Source: Petrimonas sulfuriphila (lineage in GTDB: Bacteria; Bacteroidota; Bacteroidia; Bacteroidales; Dysgonomonadaceae). Taken from it: 64,000 bases of DNA. The DNA is taken from contig CP073276.1 of assembly GCA_038561985.1 (NCBI GenBank), positions 1,612,001-1,676,000 on the forward strand, given 5' to 3'. The notes below the pieces were generated by a model. That model searched no databases and had not been told where the DNA came from. It saw only the letters and a list, made by a program, of their open reading frames with translations. Below, piece after piece: positions 30,809-39,263 of this stretch (its first letter is position 1; each line of letters starts with the position of its first letter). The position numbers and the translations under genes were made by a program.

Positions 30809-31039
30809 ATGAGCAAAGTAGGAGAAATTGAAAGGAAACAGTATCAAAATTCCGATAGTATCAATTTTAGCTTTGACAACCGCAGTCTGGTTATACGAAA
30901 CAGGCAATCGGTTATAAATAAAAACCGCCTGTTTCTATCATCTGGTAAGGACAAACTTCTCAAACAGTCAGATTTATCTTTTTCCGTCGAGTTTTGCCGT
31001 TACATTCTTTTTTTTATTTACTTTGTGGATATTGAATAA
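30809..31039 (+). pseudogene. hsdR start fused to the tail of the left-end gene homolog
   Basis: The frame opens MSKVGEIERKQ, the usual first residues of type I restriction HsdR subunits, then changes to FSFDNRSLVIRNRQSVINKN and RLFLSSGK, which align with the C-terminal part of the 6082-6921 product. It is a fusion of two gene fragments, in frame by chance, with no catalytic part of either. Confidence 0.65.
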
Positions 31040-31086
31040 AAACCGAAGTCTCCGGATATCCGGTAGGCGCTAATACTGCCCAAAAA

Positions 31087-31959
31087 ATGGATTTTGATTA
31101 CGGTAAATTTAAGGTAAAGCCCGGTTCAAAAGTGAACCTGAAGAATTTTGCCACCTCCGAGGATGGCGGGTTCGATAAGAAATCTGCCAGAAAAGAGATT
31201 GAAAACAACATCAAGCAACTGAAAGACCTGCAGGAGATGTTTTACGCCGATGACCGCTACTCGTTGTTAATCATTTTGCAGGCGCGGGACGCAGCGGGAA
31301 AGGACGGGGTTATCCGTCACGTGATGTCGGGCATCAATCCCCAGGGATGCCGGGTGCACAGCTTCAAGACTCCCACGAAGAACGAGTTGGAACACGATTA
31401 CATGTGGCGCCACTACAGGGCGTTGCCTGAGCGGGGGATGATTGAGATCTTCAACCGCTCACATTACGAGAACGTGTTAGCCACCAAAGTAAATCCCCAG
31501 TGGATTCTCAATGAACGTATCCCCGGGTACAGTTCTGTAGATGAGATTGATCAACAATTTTGGGAAAACCGTTACGCGGCTGTCAATGCTATTGAAAAGC
31601 ACTGGTACGACAACGGCATGCGCATTTTAAAGTTTTTCCTCAACGTATCGAAAGAAGAACAAAAGGAGCGTTTCCTCGCAAGGCTTGACGAGCCGGATAA
31701 AAACTGGAAATTCAGTTCTGCCGACTTGCAGGCCCGCTCGCAATGGAATAAGTACGATGAAGCGTTTGAAGAGATGTTGGAAAAAACGTCGAAACCCTAT
31801 GCTCCGTGGTACGTGATTCCTGCCGACAAGAAATTTTTTGCCCGTGTTGCTGTCGGCGATATAATTCTGGAATTGTTTAAATCGCTTGACCTTCACTATC
31901 CTCCTGCAGAGTCACCCGAAGTGCTCGCCAGGGCACGGGAGCAATTAATGAGCGAATAG
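31087..31959 (+). CDS. ppk2: polyphosphate kinase 2 family protein
   Basis: A 290-residue PPK2, which transfers phosphate between polyphosphate and nucleotides (usually polyP-driven ADP or AMP phosphorylation). Walker A ARDAAGKDG (about 66-74), the lid region GCRVHSFKTPTKNELEHDYM and Walker B-like IEIFNRSHYENVL are all present, along with DEPDKNWKFSSADLQARSQW, which marks single-domain PPK2. It is the first core gene to the right of the mobile-element stack. Class I (ADP) versus class III (AMP/ADP) cannot be decided by eye. Confidence 0.92.
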   Translation: MDFDYGKFKVKPGSKVNLKNFATSEDGGFDKKSARKEIENNIKQLKDLQEMFYADDRYSLLIILQARDAAGKDGVIRHVMSGINPQGCRVHSFKTPTKNELEHDYMWRHYRALPERGMIEIFNRSHYENVLATKVNPQWILNERIPGYSSVDEIDQQFWENRYAAVNAIEKHWYDNGMRILKFFLNVSKEEQKERFLARLDEPDKNWKFSSADLQARSQWNKYDEAFEEMLEKTSKPYAPWYVIPADKKFFARVAVGDIILELFKSLDLHYPPAESPEVLARAREQLMSE

Positions 31960-31976
31960 ATCGGACCGGCCTCTTT

Positions 31977-32369
31977 CTATTTTGAAGGGATATGATTCCC
32001 TTTTCTCTTGTCATTCAGTCGTTCATCTACCCGTGTCATCAGCCAGAAGAAGCTGAAAACAAAAGCAACAAGAATAACCGTCCAGAGAAATCCGGAAGAG
32101 AGGGCAAACTCTTTTCCCTTGAGTAGGTAAGCCCCACCGATTAGAGCAGCCAGAACGGCATACATCAGTCCGAAAATGCCAACGAAATCTTTAAGTACTT
32201 TCCGTTCGCTTAGTCTCACCGGTGTTTGTTGGGGTTTGAGGGCGTTTTCGGTTTCAATCTGATGCATAATTCTGTATTTCAGGTTTTCAGGTGCTTTCAT
32301 TCTTGCCTCCTGCATCATTCCGCGGATAAACTCCTCATCGTCGTGCACTATGTTGTTCTTTTCGTTCAT
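31977..32369 (-). CDS. small two-helix membrane protein, putative anti-sigma factor
   Basis: A 130-residue protein with a soluble N terminus (EEFIRGMMQEARMKAPENLK, YRIMHQIETE) resembling the sigma-binding part of small anti-sigma factors, then two transmembrane helices (about 63-83 and 91-111). It lies 14 nt downstream of the ECF sigma gene in the order membrane protein, sigma factor, this gene. The position suggests it regulates that sigma factor (inference); no zinc-binding anti-sigma motif is seen. Confidence 0.65.
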   Translation of the reverse strand: MNEKNNIVHDDEEFIRGMMQEARMKAPENLKYRIMHQIETENALKPQQTPVRLSERKVLKDFVGIFGLMYAVLAALIGGAYLLKGKEFALSSGFLWTVILVAFVFSFFWLMTRVDERLNDKRKGNHIPSK

Positions 32370-32383
32370 GATCGGTTTCGTTT

Positions 32384-32941
32384 TTATTGTAAATCGGGTA
32401 TGACCCGTTCATATCTTGCATATAACTCTTTGAATGACTGCCTGGCCCTGAACAGTTTCACCTTCACGTTGGATTCATTCAGTCCGGTGATCCGGGCAAT
32501 CTCTTTTACCGGATTGTCTTCCAGGTAGTACAACGTAAGCAGCAGCGCTTCGCCTTTCGACATCTTGTTCAACACATTGGCGACGGCTTCGGTTCGTTCG
32601 GAATCGATGATTTGCGTTTCGGTATCGAAATCCGAGATCTCCTGGACGTTCGAAAGTGACGTCTCCTGGTCGTACAACCATAGTTTTGATTTAGAGTGCG
32701 TTATTGCCGTGTTGTATACAATGCGGTAAAGCCACGAAGAGAATTTACTTTCGTTCCTGAACGTGTGCAGGTTGCGGTATACCTTTACGAAACTTTCCTG
32801 CACAACGTCTTCCGCATCCTGTACATTGCCGCAAACCCGGTGGGCGATGGTAAACGCCATGTCCTGGTAGGTTTCGACGAAGTACGTGAACGCGGAAGTT
32901 TTGCCCGAAAGCACCTGTTGTACACGCTCATTCTCGTTCAT
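32384..32941 (-). CDS. ECF RNA polymerase sigma factor (RpoE-like)
   Basis: A 185-residue sigma-70 ECF factor: region 2 at about 10-80 (VETYQDMAFTIAHRVCGNVQ, DAEDVVQESFVKVYRNL, SWLYRIVYNTAI) and region 4 at about 120-175 (EALLLTLYYLEDNPVKEIAR, TGLNESNVKVKLFRARQSF). The intact region 2 and 4 motifs indicate a functional protein. It is flanked by a DUF6249-type membrane protein (9 nt upstream) and a small membrane protein (14 nt downstream), an arrangement common in Bacteroidota stress-type ECF operons. Confidence 0.92.
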   Translation of the reverse strand: MNENERVQQVLSGKTSAFTYFVETYQDMAFTIAHRVCGNVQDAEDVVQESFVKVYRNLHTFRNESKFSSWLYRIVYNTAITHSKSKLWLYDQETSLSNVQEISDFDTETQIIDSERTEAVANVLNKMSKGEALLLTLYYLEDNPVKEIARITGLNESNVKVKLFRARQSFKELYARYERVIPDLQ

Positions 32942-32950
32942 CGCGGTAAA

Positions 32951-33346
32951 TTATTCCTGTTCGGGTTCTTCTCTTGGTTGGGCTATCGCCATTTTTTGCG
33001 TCACGAGGAAATAGGTCAGGTATCCCAAACCGAGGAAGAAGACAATGCTTGCTCCAATGATCCAGAATTCATTATCATGACCGATAGTCAGGTTTTCCGA
33101 ACAGAGAAACCCTACGATTACTCCAATACCCAGTGCAATAAGTACGATCCCGTTTCTGAGAGATACCAGCCGGTTGGGATTGGCTTTCTTTTTCATTCGC
33201 TCCGGGGGGATTATCCCCTGGCGAATAAGGTCCATTCGTTCTTTGTGCTCTGCCCTGATGGAGGTTAACCCCAAATACATCCCGAAACCAACCGGTAACC
33301 CGATTGTACAGAGAATAGCTATGATTGGCACCCATAATTCTTCCAT
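32951..33346 (-). CDS. DUF6249-like small membrane protein
   Basis: A 131-residue protein with three hydrophobic helices (about 5-28, 65-85, 93-113) and a basic cytoplasmic loop (RAEHKERMDLIRQGIIPPER). The loop pattern, HKERMxLIxxGxxPxE, is typical of DUF6249 membrane proteins that accompany ECF sigma factors in Bacteroidota. It is the first gene of the sigma operon. A possible -7 element, TATTTTTG, lies on this strand at 33422-33415, about 70 nt before the ATG. Function unknown. Confidence 0.75.
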   Translation of the reverse strand: MEELWVPIIAILCTIGLPVGFGMYLGLTSIRAEHKERMDLIRQGIIPPERMKKKANPNRLVSLRNGIVLIALGIGVIVGFLCSENLTIGHDNEFWIIGASIVFFLGLGYLTYFLVTQKMAIAQPREEPEQE

Positions 33347-33567
33347 AATTACAATTTTTTAAAAGTGAATAATTTGTTTACATCCATAAGACAGAGGAAA
33401 ACAACATTCGGTTACAAAAATAGAAAAATATTTTTAATAAGATTAATTTTTGTTTGAAAATCAGGTTGTTGAAATATTTATCAACAAGACAAATATTTTT
33501 ATGATTTTGAATTCGTGGGATTCATTTCTATTTATTTTCTTTGTAAAGCATAATTCGCAACCCCGAC

Positions 33568-34830
33568 ATGAACGAAAAGACGCTCGATAAATTGAAGATC
33601 CTTGCCGATGCCGCCAAGTACGATGTGTCGTGTGCATCGAGCGGAACTTCCCGCGGAAGCGTGAAGAATGGGATAGGCACAGCCGCCGGCTGGGGCATTT
33701 GTCACAGCTTCACTCCCGACGGGCGGTGCATCTCGTTGTTTAAGATACTCCTGACCAATCACTGTATTTATGACTGCGCATACTGTTCCAACCGGCGCAG
33801 TAACGATGTCGTGCGCTCTGCTTTTACAGCCGAGGAATTGGCTGAACTGACTATTGAGTTTTACCGGAGAAATTACATCGAAGGCCTTTTTTTGAGTTCG
33901 GGCGTTATGCGTAACCCCGATTATACGATGGAACAGATGCTTCGTGTGGTGAGGTTGTTGCGCGAAACACATCGTTTTAACGGATATATCCACATGAAGA
34001 GTATTCCGGGTGCAAGCCGGGAACTCATTGCCCGGGCGGGAACGTATGTAGACCGGATGAGCGTGAACCTCGAGATCCCATCGGAACAGAATCTGAAATT
34101 GCTTGCGCCTGAGAAAGATTACGAAAGTGTTTTTGCGCCCATGCGCTTTATTCAGCAGGGGATGCTTGAAAGCGCGGAAGACCGCAGGAAGTTTCGTTCT
34201 GCCCCTAAGTTTGTGCCTGCTGGGCAGAGTACACAAGTCATCATTGGTGCTACGCCGGACTCCGATAAGCAGATACTGACGCTGGCTTCTGCCCTGTATA
34301 AGCGCCCTTCTTTTAAACGCGTCTATTATTCAGGGTATATTCCTGTAAATAAAAACGACAACCGGCTACCGATCATCGCGACACCGCCTTTGGTTCGTGA
34401 AAACCGTCTCTACCAGGCAGATTGGTTGATGCGTTTTTACCAGTTCAAGGCCAGTGAAATCGTAGACGATGCACATCCGGACCTTGAGTTGGACATCGAT
34501 CCAAAAATGGGTTGGGCGTTGCGTAATCCCGCTTTTTTCCCTGTTGATATAAATACGGCTCCCTACGAGATGATCCTTCGTGTGCCGGGAATCGGGGTCA
34601 AATCAGCGAAACTCATTGTCGCCTCTCGAAGATACGGGCGGTTAAACTCGGTTCAGCTGAAAAAAATGGGAGTAGTGATGAAACGGGCACAGTATTTCAT
34701 CGTGTGCCGCGAACTGCCAATGCGCACCGTGAACGAACTCACACCTCAGTATGTCCGTCGACAGGTTTCCCAAAAACAGAAAAAACAGGCTGCAGATTTG
34801 TTGCAGTATTCGATTAACTGGGGAGAGTGA
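33568..34830 (+). CDS. radical SAM protein, putative DNA modification/repair (UDG-linked type)
   Basis: A 420-residue radical SAM enzyme. The [4Fe-4S] motif is C66-x3-C70-x2-C73 (NHCIYDCAYCSNR). It ends with a helix-hairpin-helix DNA-binding motif, LRVPGIGVKSAKLIVASRR. This domain pair defines the TIGR03916 type 'putative DNA modification/repair radical SAM protein', usually next to a TIGR03915-type partner, as here (34838). The reaction is unknown; the HhH argues for nucleic-acid contact. The two genes are 7 nt apart and surely one operon. Confidence 0.88.
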   Translation: MNEKTLDKLKILADAAKYDVSCASSGTSRGSVKNGIGTAAGWGICHSFTPDGRCISLFKILLTNHCIYDCAYCSNRRSNDVVRSAFTAEELAELTIEFYRRNYIEGLFLSSGVMRNPDYTMEQMLRVVRLLRETHRFNGYIHMKSIPGASRELIARAGTYVDRMSVNLEIPSEQNLKLLAPEKDYESVFAPMRFIQQGMLESAEDRRKFRSAPKFVPAGQSTQVIIGATPDSDKQILTLASALYKRPSFKRVYYSGYIPVNKNDNRLPIIATPPLVRENRLYQADWLMRFYQFKASEIVDDAHPDLELDIDPKMGWALRNPAFFPVDINTAPYEMILRVPGIGVKSAKLIVASRRYGRLNSVQLKKMGVVMKRAQYFIVCRELPMRTVNELTPQYVRRQVSQKQKKQAADLLQYSINWGE

Positions 34831-34837
34831 TAGCACA

Positions 34838-35605
34838 ATGATAATTTTTACCTACGATAAAACTTTCGACGGCCTTCTCTCCTGCGTGTTTTTCGCATAC
34901 GAGCAGAAGAAATTTCCCGATTTTATCCTTTCGGAATCCGATCAAAAGCCGTTGTTCGTTGACGAGCAATATCGTATAATTACAGAAAAGGAAAAATCGC
35001 TACGTGTATGGAAAGCACTGGAAAAAAAACTTTCGAAAATTGCGCAGAACATGATGTTAAGCGTTTGGCTGTCGGAATTACCTGAAACCGAAATGTTGCT
35101 TTTCCGCTACATTCGTAAGAATATCGACCATCCGGAGGGGGTCGAAATGAATTTTGGCGACGACGATGTGCTTCGTATTAAAGAAATTGCGCAAAAAGTA
35201 GCTAAAGAAGCCGAACAGCTTCGACAATTCGTTCGGTTTCAGGAAACGGCCGACGGGATTTATTTCGCTCCTGTATCACCGCGTTACGATGTGCTCTCGT
35301 TGATCGTTTCGCATTTTCAATCCCGGTATGCCGGCCAGCCTTGGATTATCTACGACACAAACCGCAACACCGGCTTGTATTACGATACACGGTCCGTTGT
35401 TGAGGTTTCCTTTTCGCAGAAGGACCTCTCGGATTTAAGACTCGGGGTTCTCGACGAAGAAAAACTTTCTAGCGATGAAACATTTTTTCAGCAAATGTGG
35501 AAAGAATATTTTAAAAGCACGACTATTAAGGAGCGCATCAATCTGAAACTGCAACGGCAGCACATGCCCCGTCGTTACTGGAGGTACCTGACGGAGATGC
35601 AGTGA
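34838..35605 (+). CDS. partner of radical SAM protein, probable DNA metabolism protein (DUF4130 type)
   Basis: A 255-residue protein beginning MIIFTYDKTFDGLLSCVFFA at ATG 34838; a longer in-frame reading from 34751 lies inside the previous gene and is rejected. FRYIRKNIDHPEGVEMNFGD, EAEQLRQFVRFQE, DGIYFAPVSPRYDVLSLI and HFQSRYAGQPWIIYDTNRNT are signature segments of the TIGR03915/DUF4130 family. In many species the same domain is fused to uracil-DNA glycosylase; here it is separate. Its fixed pairing with the radical SAM gene supports a joint role in repair or modification of DNA or RNA, chemistry unknown. Confidence 0.85.
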   Translation: MIIFTYDKTFDGLLSCVFFAYEQKKFPDFILSESDQKPLFVDEQYRIITEKEKSLRVWKALEKKLSKIAQNMMLSVWLSELPETEMLLFRYIRKNIDHPEGVEMNFGDDDVLRIKEIAQKVAKEAEQLRQFVRFQETADGIYFAPVSPRYDVLSLIVSHFQSRYAGQPWIIYDTNRNTGLYYDTRSVVEVSFSQKDLSDLRLGVLDEEKLSSDETFFQQMWKEYFKSTTIKERINLKLQRQHMPRRYWRYLTEMQ

Positions 35606-35638
35606 AAAACCACCCGGCCAATAGGCGGCCCGGCGGTT
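35605..35638 (-). terminator. intrinsic terminator of mscL
   Basis: On the minus strand AACCGCC pairs with GGGTGGTT (one G-U), extended after a mismatch by four GC pairs, and is followed by TTTTT. It also separates mscL from the convergent gene ending at 35605. Confidence 0.7.
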
Positions 35639-35661
35639 CAAAAAAGTTACCCGGACTTTTC

Positions 35662-36087
35662 TTACTTGTTTTTCAACAAATCGCGGATTTCGGTCAGCAA
35701 CGTTTCTTCCTTGGTGGGTTCCGGAGCTGCAGCCGGAGCTTCTTCTTTTTTACGCTTCATTGAGTTCATGGCTTTGATCACCAAGAAGATAGCTGTGCCC
35801 ACAATCACAAAGTCAACAACCGCCTGGATGAACGCGCCGTAATTCCACGTTATCGCCGGGGCAACAACGTCTGCTCCGCTCATGACCGCTTCTTTAAGAA
35901 CCACTTTCAGCTCGGCAAACTTGCTGTCACCGACCAGCATAGCGATGGGCGGCATCAGGATGTCGTTAACAAAAGAGGTGACAATCTTGCCGAAAGCAGC
36001 TCCGATAACAATACCCACGGCCATATCCACTACGTTGCCGCGCATTAAAAATTCCTTAAGCTCTGTTCTGAATGACATAATACTCAT
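35662..36087 (-). CDS. mscL: large-conductance mechanosensitive channel MscL
   Basis: A 141-residue MscL that opens under membrane tension to relieve osmotic downshock. [20 protein letters not shown] and [20 protein letters not shown] are the conserved N-terminal helix and TM1 pore region; TM2 is [20 protein letters not shown]; the C-terminal bundle helix is [16 protein letters not shown] second Met three codons in (36078) is an equally good start. A terminator lies just downstream. Confidence 0.96.
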   Translation of the reverse strand: MSIMSFRTELKEFLMRGNVVDMAVGIVIGAAFGKIVTSFVNDILMPPIAMLVGDSKFAELKVVLKEAVMSGADVVAPAITWNYGAFIQAVVDFVIVGTAIFLVIKAMNSMKRKKEEAPAAAPEPTKEETLLTEIRDLLKNK

Positions 36088-36173
36088 CTATTAAAAGGTT
36101 AATTTTCCATTTCATCACAAAGAAAACAAAAAAATGTGAATATATGGTTTTTATCGATAAATTTCACTCTTTA

Positions 36174-37076
36174 TCAGTGGAATAGTTCCGCAATCATACA
36201 CCTGGCAGAGCCACCGCCGTTGGTTTCGATAGTGGTAAGTTCAGGCGAAAGAATTTTATTATAGGTCGAAATAGTCTTTTCCTGCTGCATCGTCAGCGAC
36301 TTCCGGGCAGTAGTCGACATGATCATCAGGGGAGCTCCGTTCCTGCTCTTTAACTCCAGCATGTTCCCTGCAAAATGTTCCACTTGGTTCGGGGAGATCT
36401 CCACGATAACTTTTCCCGTTGCACTCAGTCTCGATTCCACTTTCTGGCGTTCCTCCCCGTTCCTTATTGATTCAAGGCATACAACGGCAACCTGAGTACT
36501 TACCTCCATCATCACGTTCGTATGGTAGATAAGGTTTCCGTTTTTGTCGACGGCATCAAAAACCACCGCATCGAAATTCATTCGTGAACAAAAATCAGCC
36601 AGCACTTTTTCCGACGACCGCGGGGAGCGGCAGCAGTAGGCAATCCGTTTGTCGCGGTCAAGGACCATGCTCCCCGTACCTTCCAGAAACTCGCCTTTCT
36701 CCTCCCACGGTGTGAGATCGATAAGTTTAGTGTGGTTCATCTTCCGGCGCAGGAAATCCAGCACGTGTGGCTTCCTCTCCCGGCGGCGGTTTTCGGCAAA
36801 CAGGGGGTAAAGAACCAGCTCCCCCGAAAGGTGAGAGGAGAACCAGTTGTTGGGAAACAGGGAGTCGGGCGTCCAGGGTTCTTCCGTATCCTGCATGACA
36901 AACACCTCCACGTCGTTTCTCCGGAGTAGATTCACGAAGGCATCAAACTCCTCCAGCGCTTTTTCCGACACTCCTTCCTGGCCTGTCTTTTGCTGGAAAT
37001 AGTTGTTTTTTGCCGTTTCTTCGTTAAAATCGAACCGGGCCGGACGGACCATCAATATCCTTGACGTTGTTTGCAT
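36174..37076 (-). CDS. ctlX: citrulline utilization hydrolase CtlX / arginine deiminase-fold protein
   Basis: A 300-residue guanidino-group-modifying (pentein-fold) enzyme. ILMVRPARFDFNEETAKNNY at the N terminus, PDSLFPNNWFSSH, FLEGTGSMVLDRDKRIAYCC (catalytic Glu/Asp region), NLIYHTNVMMEVSTQVAVVC (His) and a C-terminal NGGGSARCMIAELF with the nucleophile Cys match the CtlX group. Family knowledge suggests citrulline hydrolysis to ornithine. The ornithine aminotransferase gene lies next to it on the same strand, 108 bp upstream, which fits an arginine/citrulline to ornithine to glutamate-semialdehyde route. Confidence 0.88.
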   Translation of the reverse strand: MQTTSRILMVRPARFDFNEETAKNNYFQQKTGQEGVSEKALEEFDAFVNLLRRNDVEVFVMQDTEEPWTPDSLFPNNWFSSHLSGELVLYPLFAENRRRERKPHVLDFLRRKMNHTKLIDLTPWEEKGEFLEGTGSMVLDRDKRIAYCCRSPRSSEKVLADFCSRMNFDAVVFDAVDKNGNLIYHTNVMMEVSTQVAVVCLESIRNGEERQKVESRLSATGKVIVEISPNQVEHFAGNMLELKSRNGAPLMIMSTTARKSLTMQQEKTISTYNKILSPELTTIETNGGGSARCMIAELFH

Positions 37077-37087
37077 AACAATAATAA

Positions 37088-37185
37088 GATTGAATTAGGT
37101 TGAAGCAGATTGACTGAGATTGATTAAGGACGGTTTCAATCTTTCTCAATCTTTTTCAATCTTTCTCAATCTTTCTCAATCTATT
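37088..37185 (-). repeat. five 10-bp repeats between rocD and ctlX
   Basis: TCAATCTTTC-like decamers run from 37136 to 37185 (the third bases from the end vary), ending at the rocD stop codon. Upstream, 37088-37125 contains complementary GATTGA copies, so the transcript can form alternative hairpins. May be an intercistronic mRNA structure. Confidence 0.6.
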
Positions 37186-38414
37186 TACTCCAACATTTTA
37201 ATTGATTCCTTAATAATTTCAATTGCTTCCCTGATTTCTTCTTCCGTGATTACCAACGGGGGGGCAAAGCGGATGATGTGTTGGTGTGTGGGTTTTGCCA
37301 ACAAACCGTTTTCGGCCATCTTCAGACAAACATCCCAGGCTTCCTTGCCGTTGTGAGGCTCTATAACAATGGCATTGAGCAATCCCTTTCCGCGGACTTG
37401 GTGTACAAACGGACTGTCAATCTTCCTCATTTCGTTGCGGAAGATCTCTCCCAGGTACTCTGCTTTTTCCGCCAGCCTTTCCTCTTTTACCACTTCCAGC
37501 GCAGCAGTAGCTACTTTACAGGCAATCGGGAATCCTCCAAAAGTAGATCCGTGCTGGCCGGGTTTAATGGTCATCATGATCTCGTCGTCGGCAAGCACGG
37601 CAGAAACCGGCATAACGCCACCAGAGATGGCTTTACCCAGAATAACGATGTCGGGACGAATTCCCTCGTGGTCACAACACAAAAGCTTGCCTGTGCGGGC
37701 GATTCCGGTTTGCACTTCATCAGCGATGAACAGTATGTTGTGCTGTTCACAGAGGTGTTTACAAGCTTTCAGGTATCCGTCATCGGGAACGAAAACACCG
37801 GCTTCACCCTGAATGGGTTCAACGAGGAATCCGGCTATCTTATCGCCTTTCACTTCGAAAATCTGTTGGAGAGCATCCACATCGTTGTAGGGGATGACCT
37901 CAATTCCCGGCGTGTACGGGCCATATTCGGCACGGGCTTCCCCATCGGTGGAAAGGGAAACGATTGTAATGGTACGTCCGTGAAAATTTCCTTCGCAAGC
38001 GACAATAATGGCCTCATTTTCGGGGATTCCTTTTTTCAGGTAACCCCATTTTCGGGCGAGTTTTAATCCGGTTTCAACGGCTTCTGCTCCCGAATTCATG
38101 GGCAACATCTTGTCGTAACCGAAGTAACGGTGGACAAACTCTTCGTACGGGCCCAGGCAGTCGTTATAAAATGCGCGCGAAGTAAGGCACAATGTTTCCG
38201 CTTGTTCGGTCAGTGCCCTCACGATCTTCGGGTGACAATGTCCCTGATTCACGGCAGAATAGGCGGAAAGGAAGTCGAAGTATTTTTTGCCATCAACATC
38301 CCAGACATATACACCTTTCCCCCTTGACAGTACTACGGGCAGCGGGTGATAATTGTGCGCCCCGAATCTGTCCTCCTGATTGATAAATTGTTGTGCTTTT
38401 TCTGTGATTAACAT
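37185..38414 (-). CDS. rocD: ornithine aminotransferase
   Basis: A 409-residue PLP-dependent class III aminotransferase converting ornithine and 2-oxoglutarate to glutamate-5-semialdehyde and glutamate. Signatures: [73 protein letters not shown], and the PLP-binding Lys in [20 protein letters not shown], with [13 protein letters not shown]. It lies between a DUF1080 lipoprotein gene (20 nt upstream) and ctlX. The TCAATC decamers begin at its stop codon. Confidence 0.96.
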   Translation of the reverse strand: MLITEKAQQFINQEDRFGAHNYHPLPVVLSRGKGVYVWDVDGKKYFDFLSAYSAVNQGHCHPKIVRALTEQAETLCLTSRAFYNDCLGPYEEFVHRYFGYDKMLPMNSGAEAVETGLKLARKWGYLKKGIPENEAIIVACEGNFHGRTITIVSLSTDGEARAEYGPYTPGIEVIPYNDVDALQQIFEVKGDKIAGFLVEPIQGEAGVFVPDDGYLKACKHLCEQHNILFIADEVQTGIARTGKLLCCDHEGIRPDIVILGKAISGGVMPVSAVLADDEIMMTIKPGQHGSTFGGFPIACKVATAALEVVKEERLAEKAEYLGEIFRNEMRKIDSPFVHQVRGKGLLNAIVIEPHNGKEAWDVCLKMAENGLLAKPTHQHIIRFAPPLVITEEEIREAIEIIKESIKMLE

Positions 38415-38434
38415 AAAGAGTGATTTTGATTACT

Positions 38435-39073
38435 TCACATCTTGGTCAGGACCAGGTTCCGGAATAGAATCTCTTTTCCTTCACTCTGCAACCCGATGTT
38501 TCCTTCTTTAACCAGTCCGGTTCCCGTGTTTTGATGCACGTCGTTCACATAAACGTCTACCACTCCATCCTGAACGGTAATTTTTACTTTATTCCATTCG
38601 CCGGCGGGATTTTCGCTTGAAGGTCGTTTTTTCTGGATGACTGGGAATTTCGGACGTTCCGTCACACCTTCCGGGAGCGTATACTCCTTCATGTCGGATC
38701 CGGCGAGCAATACAAAGTCGCCAGCCTTGCCTGCTGCCAGTTGTATTTCAACACCTGTGGCGAACGGGTTTTTAGGATCCTCGATCAGCACAAAAATCCC
38801 ACTGTTACTGGCCTCTTCAGCCCAACGGTATTCCAGTTCCAGGGTGTAGTTGACGTATTTTTCTTTCGTGTACATATAACCCAACGGCTCCCCTTTTATA
38901 GAGATTTGTCCGTCTTTTACCGCGTACACCTGGTCTCCCGGAACAGCATCGTTCTCAACGACAAAGTTCCAGTTCGATAAATCTTTTCCGTTGAAAATTT
39001 TTCCGTTGTCTTGCGCACAGCCTGAAGCAAGAACAATTAATACTGCAAATACAAGTAGATTTGTCTTTTTCAT
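38435..39073 (-). CDS. DUF1080 lipoprotein (3-keto-disaccharide hydrolase-like)
   Basis: A 212-residue predicted lipoprotein (LLVFAVLIVLASGC, Cys19). The DUF1080 beta-sandwich (concanavalin-like) is marked by IFNGKDLSNWNFV, GYMYTKEKYVNYTLELEYRW, NSGIFVLIED, GEWNKVKITVQDGVVDVYVN and IGLQSEGKEILFRNLVLTKM. Members include 3-keto-glycoside hydrolases and carbohydrate-binding proteins. A possible -7 element (TAACTTTG on the minus strand, 39116-39109) precedes it. It is 20 nt upstream of rocD, so it may lead that transcript, though a functional link is unclear. Confidence 0.87.
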   Translation of the reverse strand: MKKTNLLVFAVLIVLASGCAQDNGKIFNGKDLSNWNFVVENDAVPGDQVYAVKDGQISIKGEPLGYMYTKEKYVNYTLELEYRWAEEASNSGIFVLIEDPKNPFATGVEIQLAAGKAGDFVLLAGSDMKEYTLPEGVTERPKFPVIQKKRPSSENPAGEWNKVKITVQDGVVDVYVNDVHQNTGTGLVKEGNIGLQSEGKEILFRNLVLTKM

Positions 39074-39198
39074 TTGTTGTATAAATAGATGGTTGATATC
39101 TTGTTAACAAAGTTAAGTAAAATTGCTGAGAATATAGACAGGTTTGGGTAATAAAAGACGGACGATACGGGATATAGTCCTAAAAAAGCAAAAAATGA

Positions 39199-39229
39199 TT
39201 GTGAGATAGGCAATAAATGCATATTTTTG
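39199..39229 (+). promoter_or_regulatory. promoter of porX
   Basis: TTG at 39199-39201, a 20-nt spacer and TATTTTTG at 39222-39229 match the Bacteroidota consensus, 34 nt before the porX ATG. Confidence 0.7.
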
Positions 39230-39263
39230 CTCAATTTTCTGCAGGTAAATCATTAAAGGAAAA

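Larger units (their letters stand above)
29094..31039 (+). mobile_element. element C: decayed tRNA-Leu element with restriction-system scar
   Basis: Begins with the att copy, a terminator hairpin (29094-29133), a GGAGCGCC motif and a truncated homolog of the element A left-end gene, exactly the order seen at 5878-6082. After that come an hsdS 3' fragment, fic, and an hsdR 5' fragment fused to the tail of the left-end gene homolog. No integrase or right att copy remains. The right limit is set by the start of ppk2 and is approximate. Confidence 0.6.

Noticed and set aside
34751-34837. N-terminal extension of the DUF4130-type gene
   Set aside because: It overlaps the radical SAM gene in another frame; MIIFTYDKTFDG at 34838 is the conserved family start.
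37136-37185. Possible CRISPR or coding tandem repeat
   Set aside because: Ten-bp units without spacers, lying between two genes; a low-complexity array.
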